This document shows, piece by piece, positions 33,601 to 37,348 of a stretch of 37,348 bases of DNA (positions are counted from its first letter, which is position 1; every line of letters starts with the position of its first letter). This DNA comes from Porphyromonadaceae bacterium UBA3327 (lineage in GTDB: Bacteria > Bacteroidota > Bacteroidia > Bacteroidales > Muribaculaceae), in assembly GCA_002361155.1 (NCBI GenBank), contig DERZ01000037.1, forward strand, positions 1 to 37,348, given 5' to 3'. Position numbers and translations under genes: made by a program. The notes below the pieces were generated by a model. It ran no database searches. It was not told the DNA's origin and saw only the letters and a list, made by a program, of their open reading frames with translations.

Positions 33601-33779
33601 TCGATATCCTTCGCACTCGCTCCAGGGTACATCGTGATCACCATGATGGTGTTGGTGTCGATGTCCGGATAGAGGTCGATCGGAAGTTTCGTCAGAGAGA
33701 AGAGACCCAGAATGATCACTGTCACGAACACAAGGAGCGTGGTGATCGGGCGTTTTACCGCCGAACTGTATAGACTCAT
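30651..33779 (-). CDS. RND efflux pump inner-membrane permease (AcrB type)
   Basis: 1042-aa RND transporter that exports drugs or other compounds using the proton gradient, together with the periplasmic adaptor and outer-membrane channel encoded just upstream. It starts SLYSSAVKRPITTLLVFVTV (first membrane helix) and carries the proton-relay helix IGMVVDDAIVVLENV with paired Asp near residue 400. Membrane helices cluster in two halves (about 330-530 and 850-1010) separated by two large periplasmic loops. A Gly-rich patch VGGGGGGMGGQS lies in the second loop, common in Bacteroidetes pumps. HAE1-like rather than metal type, though substrate is unknown. The adaptor gene is 59 nt upstream. Confidence 0.93.
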   Translation of the reverse strand: MSLYSSAVKRPITTLLVFVTVIILGLFSLTKLPIDLYPDIDTNTIMVITMYPGASAKDIEQNVTKPLENALNSVEHLKHISSTSRENTSVITLEFEYGYDIDALTNDVRDKLDMVESMLPDDSQNPIIFKFSTDMIPICLLSVQASESLPGLYKILDENIANPLARIDGVGTVSISGAPKREIHVYADPNRLEAYNMSVEQLSSVIGAENRNVPGGSFDIGSNTYALRVQGEFEDASQLRDIPVGSFQGKTIHLDDVARVEDSLEERTQQSFINGQEGAIIVIQKQSGANSVQISDKVKEMLPRLEKNLPSDIRLGVIVDTSDNIRNTISSLVETVLYALLFVTLVVFFFLGRWRATLIIVITIPVSLIASFIYLYATGNSLNIISLSALSISIGMVVDDAIVVLENVTTHIERGAHPKQAAVHGTNEVAISVIASTLTLIAVFFPLTLVTGMTGVMFRQLGWMVTIMMIISTTCALSLTPMLCSQWLRLRNDGKPSKGLFKYINRGLDSFDNGYARLLRKVVGHRTVTIFVCLGIFVGSIFLMKGVGTEFFPTQDNARIGVELQLPIGSRVEYAREVTSSLDSLWRTKYPEIEVSSYTVGPASSDNTFASLSDNGPHIISMNIRLSPSDTRDRGIQEIAALMRKDINDRYPDFRKVQVNVGGGGGGMGGQSTLDYEIYGYDFEETDSVARMLVQILRDVPGTADVRISRSDYQPEYQVDFDREKLSMYGINLQTAAYYLRNRINGATATQYREDGEEYDVKVMYAPENRTQISDIENIVIYGASGQGVRLKELGTVVERFTPPTIERKDRERLITVSAVVDGVPMSQIVTATEAKMADIHLPAGVSIELAGSYEDQQDSFSDLLSLGLLIILLVYIVMAAQFESFTYPGIIMTSLLFAFSGVFLILWITGHTLNIMSMIGAIMLIGIVVKNGIVLIDYITLNRERGMSIRRAVIDGGRSRLRPVVMTTLTTILGMVPMAIGSGEGSEMWRPMGVAVIGGLTFSTILTLLFVPTLYCVFASNGVKNFRRKHRRLMQNPASVK

Positions 33780-33838
33780 CTGAGTAAATTTTTTCCGGTT
33801 CCGCAGTCAGCGGGTCACGGATGGATTATGATACCGGT

Positions 33839-34897
33839 TTATTTAGCTATGTTCACTTTGGCTCCGTTGGAGAGGCGTGCCTGACCGTTGACCACCACCT
33901 GCGCTCCAGGCTCCACGCCGGAAATCAGCTCGTAACGGTCGCCGAGGCGCTGACCCAGTTCCACTTTGTTGTATTTTACTGTGCCGTCTTTCTGGTAGAC
34001 ATACACATAGTGGTTTCCGGAACCCTGCTGTTTCACCACAGCCTTGTCGGGCACCACAACATGGTCGGCTTTGCCGAGATTGAGGTGGACACGGCCGAAC
34101 ATGCCGGGAAGGATTTTGCCTCCGGGGTTGGGGAGGGAGATCTCCACCCCGAATGTGCGGGTGGCGGCGTCGACGGTCGGCATGATGAGCGACACATTCC
34201 CCTGGAATGTCTCGTCGCCGTAGGTGTCGAAAGTGACGGTGGCAGGCATGCCGCGGGTGATGCGCGGGAGTTCGCTTTCAGTGGCGTTGATCACGATCTT
34301 GACGGGATTGACGCGGGCCACGGTCAGAATCGGACTCTGTCCCGGCATGTCGCCCGGATCGTAGTTGCGTTTGGTCACCACTCCGGATATGGGAGAGGTG
34401 AGCACGGTGTTCTCGCGGGCGTTGCGGAGGGCACGCTCGGCCGTGGCAAGTGCGTTTCTGGCGTTGATGAGCTGGATCTCCATCTGGTCCACCTGCTGCT
34501 TGGTGCCGCCTCCTATCTTGTAGAGTTCGACGGTGCGGTTGTAGTTGACCTCGATGTTCTTGAGATTGGCCTTGGCGTTGTCCACCTGTGTTTCGTAGGA
34601 GAAGAGGCTTACATCATCGAGCACCACGAGGCGCTGGCCTTTGCTTACATTCTGACCTTCGTCCACAAGGATCTGCTTGATGCGGGTGGGAGAGGAGGAT
34701 ACTATGTTGTTGAACACTTCAGGTTCGACGGTTGCCGTGTACTGTGCGTCCTGGTTTACTGTTTCACTGTGGACGGTCTCGAGGCGTACGGTCGGGACGG
34801 TCTCCGACTGTGCTGTTGCCTCGGCTTTCTTCTTGTCTCCGTTGCATCCTGCGAGGACCAGAATGGCGAGAAGTGGGAAAATACACTGTTTTTTCAT
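33839..34897 (-). CDS. RND efflux periplasmic adaptor lipoprotein (AcrA type)
   Basis: 352-aa membrane-fusion protein linking the pump to the outer-membrane channel. Lipobox VLAGC (C18). Lipoyl-type half motifs FNNIVSSSPTRIKQILVDEG and VLTSPISGVVTKRNYDPGD flank a helical hairpin (QVDNAKANLKNIEVNYNRTV through NALATAERALRNA). Beta-barrel and membrane-proximal segments follow (KIVINATESELPRITRGMPA, FGRVHLNLGKADHVVVPDKA). Middle gene of the efflux operon, 23 nt after the channel gene. Confidence 0.93.
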   Translation of the reverse strand: MKKQCIFPLLAILVLAGCNGDKKKAEATAQSETVPTVRLETVHSETVNQDAQYTATVEPEVFNNIVSSSPTRIKQILVDEGQNVSKGQRLVVLDDVSLFSYETQVDNAKANLKNIEVNYNRTVELYKIGGGTKQQVDQMEIQLINARNALATAERALRNARENTVLTSPISGVVTKRNYDPGDMPGQSPILTVARVNPVKIVINATESELPRITRGMPATVTFDTYGDETFQGNVSLIMPTVDAATRTFGVEISLPNPGGKILPGMFGRVHLNLGKADHVVVPDKAVVKQQGSGNHYVYVYQKDGTVKYNKVELGQRLGDRYELISGVEPGAQVVVNGQARLSNGAKVNIAK

Positions 34898-34920
34898 GAG
34901 TGGATTTTATTGAGTGGGTC

Positions 34921-36282
34921 TTATTTTGCGGTATTGTAGCGGGAGATTCCGAGAGCGTCCTCGCGTCCGAGGAGCGTGTCGAGTTCGCTTGTCGATACGA
35001 GATAATTGTAGATGGCCTGCAGGTAGGCAAGCTGTGCCGATGTATTGGCGAGTTCGGCATCGCGGAGGTTGAGATATGAGGCCGCTCCTATCTCGAAGCT
35101 TTTCTGCATTATTTCGTTGGCTTTGGCGGCCTGGCGCACACCCTCCTCGCTGGAGGCTATCTGGCGCACCTCCTTGTCGATGTTATCGAGGGCGAGGCGC
35201 ACCTGCATCCTCAGAGAACTTTCCACGTTCTCACGGTTTAGTTGCAGTTCCTTATACTGGATTTCAGCCTGTTTCACCGCGTTGAGGCGTCCGAATCCGT
35301 TGAAGACGGGTACCTGAAGAGCCAGCGAGACAGTGGAGTAGGGGTTGAACTGCTGGTTGCGGAAGGCGTTGCCCGAACTCATCGCGTTCCAGTTCATGTT
35401 GTAGGAGGCGGCGAGCGAGGGAATCCATGCGAACTTCTTGAGGGTGACGTTCTGCCTGAGGAGTTTGTCCTGGATGGCGAGGGTGCGCATGGTGTTGTTG
35501 TTGTCAAGCGAGGTGCCGGAAGCGCCGAGCGAATAGCCGTACATCTCGCGCTGCATGTCGCGGAGAGTCACGTCGGGACGGATTTCCACCGAATCGTCCA
35601 TTCCCATCAGCACCTTCAGCTGAAGGGCGCATTGGCGGATGGCGATGTCTGCCTGCAGGAGTTCCGGCTCGAGGTTTTTGACGGCTACCGAAGTGCGGAG
35701 CACATCATATTCGGAGGCGGTGCCTGCGTCGAACTGTTTCCTGAAGATGTCGGCGTTGGTGAGGGCCACGTCGTAGTTGGCGCGGACCACATCGCGCGAG
35801 GCAATCGCGAGCAGCCATGAATAATAGGCCTTGTTCACGTTGTTGACCATGTCGAGTCGTGAGCCGCGGGCTTCCTCAAGAGAGGCCATGATCTGCGTGT
35901 CGCTGATCTGGATGGCTTTCCAGAGCGAGGCGTTCACCAGAGGCATTGCGGCACTGAAACCGAAGGTCCATACGTTGTCGGTACCCATCTTGAACTGCTG
36001 AGACTGTCCTCCCATATTCATTGAGACAGTCTGCAGCTCGATGGCGCGCTGGTATGCCCCCTGGAAGTCGATGGAGGGGTAGAGGCTGCCCGTGGTTTCG
36101 CGGCGGGCGTAAACCATACGCTTCACTTCCAGGTCGGCCACCTTGATGGTGGGGTTCTCACTGAGTGCTATCTCCACGCATCTGGCGCGGGAGAGTGAGA
36201 GCGTGTCCTGCCTGGCGGCGGCTGTTCCGGCGAAGAGGAGCGTCGTCAGCAGGGCGGTGAGAAATCTCGTTGATGATGTCAT
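34921..36282 (-). CDS. RND efflux outer-membrane channel (TolC family)
   Basis: 453 aa. Signal peptide ends near AGTAAARQDTL. Two tandem halves of long helices and barrel strands are visible: LSRARCVEIALSENPTIKVAD, then SLYPSIDFQGAYQRAIELQT in the first half, and FAWIPSLAASYNMNWNAMSS with VQVPVFNGFG-like SLALQVPVFNGFGRLNAV in the second, as in TolC proteins. It forms the exit duct of the tripartite pump. It is 25 nt downstream of the tetR gene, so regulator and pump share a transcript. Confidence 0.92.
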   Translation of the reverse strand: MTSSTRFLTALLTTLLFAGTAAARQDTLSLSRARCVEIALSENPTIKVADLEVKRMVYARRETTGSLYPSIDFQGAYQRAIELQTVSMNMGGQSQQFKMGTDNVWTFGFSAAMPLVNASLWKAIQISDTQIMASLEEARGSRLDMVNNVNKAYYSWLLAIASRDVVRANYDVALTNADIFRKQFDAGTASEYDVLRTSVAVKNLEPELLQADIAIRQCALQLKVLMGMDDSVEIRPDVTLRDMQREMYGYSLGASGTSLDNNNTMRTLAIQDKLLRQNVTLKKFAWIPSLAASYNMNWNAMSSGNAFRNQQFNPYSTVSLALQVPVFNGFGRLNAVKQAEIQYKELQLNRENVESSLRMQVRLALDNIDKEVRQIASSEEGVRQAAKANEIMQKSFEIGAASYLNLRDAELANTSAQLAYLQAIYNYLVSTSELDTLLGREDALGISRYNTAK

Positions 36283-36307
36283 AATGCTGTTTTAATTTTA
36301 TCTCTGT

Positions 36308-36994
36308 TTATTGCGGTACAGGTTCTGTCTGTAAGATGTCGTTGTCGGAATCGTCGGCCGGGTGGTGCGGGGAGACGAATTTCGGGCTGATCCTGTCGAG
36401 GCATTCCATACCCTTGGGCGAAGCGATGCTCCGGAGGAAGCCTATGCCGATAGTGCCGAGAGCTTCCCCGATGCTGATGCCGGCGGGAAAAAATTCCTCC
36501 ATACGTTTGAGGCTTTCCATCTGGACCCGCACCATCTCTATAGTGACCGGATAGTTGACGTCGGGACGGAACACACCCTGGCGCACGCCGGCGCGGCATG
36601 CCTCAATCATGTATTTCGAAAAATGGGCGGACTCTTCATATTTGTCGCGGAGAGTGTGATAGCGCACATCCATGTCGAAGAAGAATTTCGCGTTGATGTC
36701 GCGCATTAAATCGATGTGGAAGAGAAACACATTTGCGATGGCCTCCATCATGTTGGTGGTCTTCTCCATTATTTCCCTGATCTTCGCTCCGTGGCGGGTG
36801 CGGTTGTCAACTATCACTTCCGATAGCATCTCGTCCTTGCTCCCGAATATCTCGTAGAGGGTGCGCTTCGACATCCCCAGTCGTTGCGCCACATAGTCCA
36901 TTGTGGTCGCTTTGGGACCTTTCCGGATGACTATGGCGAAAATCGCGGCCATAAGCCTGTCGTATTGTTCTTTAGATAAATCTGTCTTCTGCAT
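36308..36994 (-). CDS. TetR/AcrR-family regulator of the efflux operon
   Basis: 228 aa. Helix-turn-helix: IFAIVIRKGPKATTMDYVAQ then RLGMSKRTLYEIFGSKDEML, matching the TetR DNA-binding signature. The ligand domain is helical (NMMEAIANVFLFHIDLMRDI). The C-terminal 30 residues are polar and likely disordered (PKFVSPHHPADDSDNDILQ). It is the first gene of the efflux operon, so it is probably its repressor and autoregulated through the dyad at 37123-37170; this is inferred from position. Confidence 0.9.
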   Translation of the reverse strand: MQKTDLSKEQYDRLMAAIFAIVIRKGPKATTMDYVAQRLGMSKRTLYEIFGSKDEMLSEVIVDNRTRHGAKIREIMEKTTNMMEAIANVFLFHIDLMRDINAKFFFDMDVRYHTLRDKYEESAHFSKYMIEACRAGVRQGVFRPDVNYPVTIEMVRVQMESLKRMEEFFPAGISIGEALGTIGIGFLRSIASPKGMECLDRISPKFVSPHHPADDSDNDILQTEPVPQ

Positions 36995-37112
36995 CTTGCG
37001 GATACTGTCGGTGACTGCTCCCTGCCTCGTTCTATCGCCGTGTTCTTGCCGACTATTTTTAATATAAATAAGGAGTGTGCCGGCAGAATCAGGCGGGTGC
37101 GGATTTGGGTTG

Positions 37113-37143
37113 CAAAATTACTAAGAAAACTTAAAAACGCAAA
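37113..37143 (-). promoter_or_regulatory. Promoter of the tetR-efflux operon
   Basis: On the - strand TTTG (37143-37140) and TAATTTTG (37120-37113) are separated by 19 nt, matching the Bacteroidetes consensus. Transcription would start near 37106, about 110 nt before the tetR start codon. Confidence 0.78.
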
Positions 37144-37170
37144 ATGATTTTTGAGTTTTTAAGTTTTGTT
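37123..37170. promoter_or_regulatory. Long dyad, candidate TetR operator
   Basis: AAAACTTAAAAAC (37126-37138) and GTTTTTAAGTTTT (37155-37167) are perfect reverse complements. Inner CAAAA/TTTTG pairs extend each arm to 19 bp with one mismatch around a 4-nt centre, and AA/TT pairs extend it outward. The left arm covers the -33 box of the efflux promoter (37140-37143), the expected place for a repressor site. Confidence 0.6.
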
Positions 37171-37281
37171 TTTTCTTCCAGGTCAGTTTTCTCTATTCAG
37201 TTTTTCTTTTGCCACGTACGATCCACTTTTTTCTGTCTGAAGGGCTTTTAAAGAATATTTGCATATTTTAATCATATATTT

Positions 37282-37313
37282 TTTGGAAAATTGAAAACAA
37301 TTATGTTACTTTG
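37282..37313 (+). promoter_or_regulatory. Promoter reading out of the window
   Basis: TTTG at 37282-37285 and TTACTTTG at 37306-37313 with a 20-nt spacer; the -7 differs from consensus at one base. It would drive a gene beyond 37348. Confidence 0.6.
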
Positions 37314-37348
37314 CATCCCAAAGGGACTCGCGGGGTAGTATATGTTTG

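Larger units (their letters stand above)
36995..37348. other. Divergent regulatory region at the right edge
   Basis: This 354-nt stretch holds no gene that I can support. It contains the promoter of the efflux operon on the - strand, a long AT-rich dyad over it, and a promoter reading right on the + strand. The gene driven by the latter lies outside the window. Confidence 0.7.

Noticed and set aside
33821..34939. Open frame of 372 codons opposite the adaptor gene
   Set aside because: Shadow of the AcrA-type gene; the - strand product has all family motifs.

Overview
The window looks like chromosomal DNA of a member of the order Bacteroidales, probably a gut lineage close to Muribaculaceae (Muribaculum/Duncaniella type); the family placement is inference. 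The support is a Mfa/Fim-type (type V) pilus operon made of lipoproteins, DUF3575/DUF3868 envelope genes, an RND efflux operon of Bacteroidetes type, a single-chain pyruvate:ferredoxin oxidoreductase, and several promoters matching the Bacteroidetes consensus TTTG-N19/20-TAnnTTTG. Coding regions are fairly GC-rich and most intergenic regions are AT-rich. No plasmid, phage, CRISPR array or rRNA genes were seen.

Layout. (1) 1-8662: a consensus promoter and a leader of about 240 nt precede four pilus lipoproteins (shaft-type Mfa1, anchor-type Mfa2/FimB, a minor pilin and a very large tip-type protein) and a thioredoxin-like lipoprotein overlapping the end of the run; an intrinsic terminator closes the unit. 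(2) 8747-10852: a second promoter drives a DUF3575 barrel and a DUF3868/OmpA-like protein, families usually found with such pili. (3) 10883-16497: a packed + strand run, tetR - fabG - ispD - recG - DEAD-box RNA helicase. (4) 16616-21202: nifJ, a bidirectional terminator, then a convergent SIMPL-domain membrane protein. (5) 21273-23146: pheS and nth. (6) 23122-24391: a cluster of palindromes, inverted repeats and tandem repeats running into the 3' end of nth, followed by a Y1 (REP-associated type) transposase-like gene with its own promoter and a large extra C-terminal domain. (7) 24488-30083: a DoxX-like membrane protein on the - strand, then tdk, a CyuA-type cysteine desulfidase, a thioredoxin-like lipoprotein and an acyl-CoA synthetase on the + strand. 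(8) 30128-37170, - strand: tetR - tolC-like - acrA-like - acrB-like - PII-like gene, then a tRNA-Leu(TAG), ending in a terminator that works in both directions. A promoter at the right edge points out of the window.

Functionally the window combines pilus assembly, isoprenoid and fatty-acid genes, DNA repair (recG, nth), central anaerobic metabolism (nifJ) and multidrug efflux with its own regulator. The less ordinary parts are the repeat cluster with the Y1 fusion protein, the strong hairpins without a U-tract inside two operons (pilus and efflux), the long dyad over the efflux promoter, the PII-like protein in the efflux operon, and a tRNA promoter lying in a perfect 10-bp dyad. All functional calls rest on reading motifs by eye; no database search was run.
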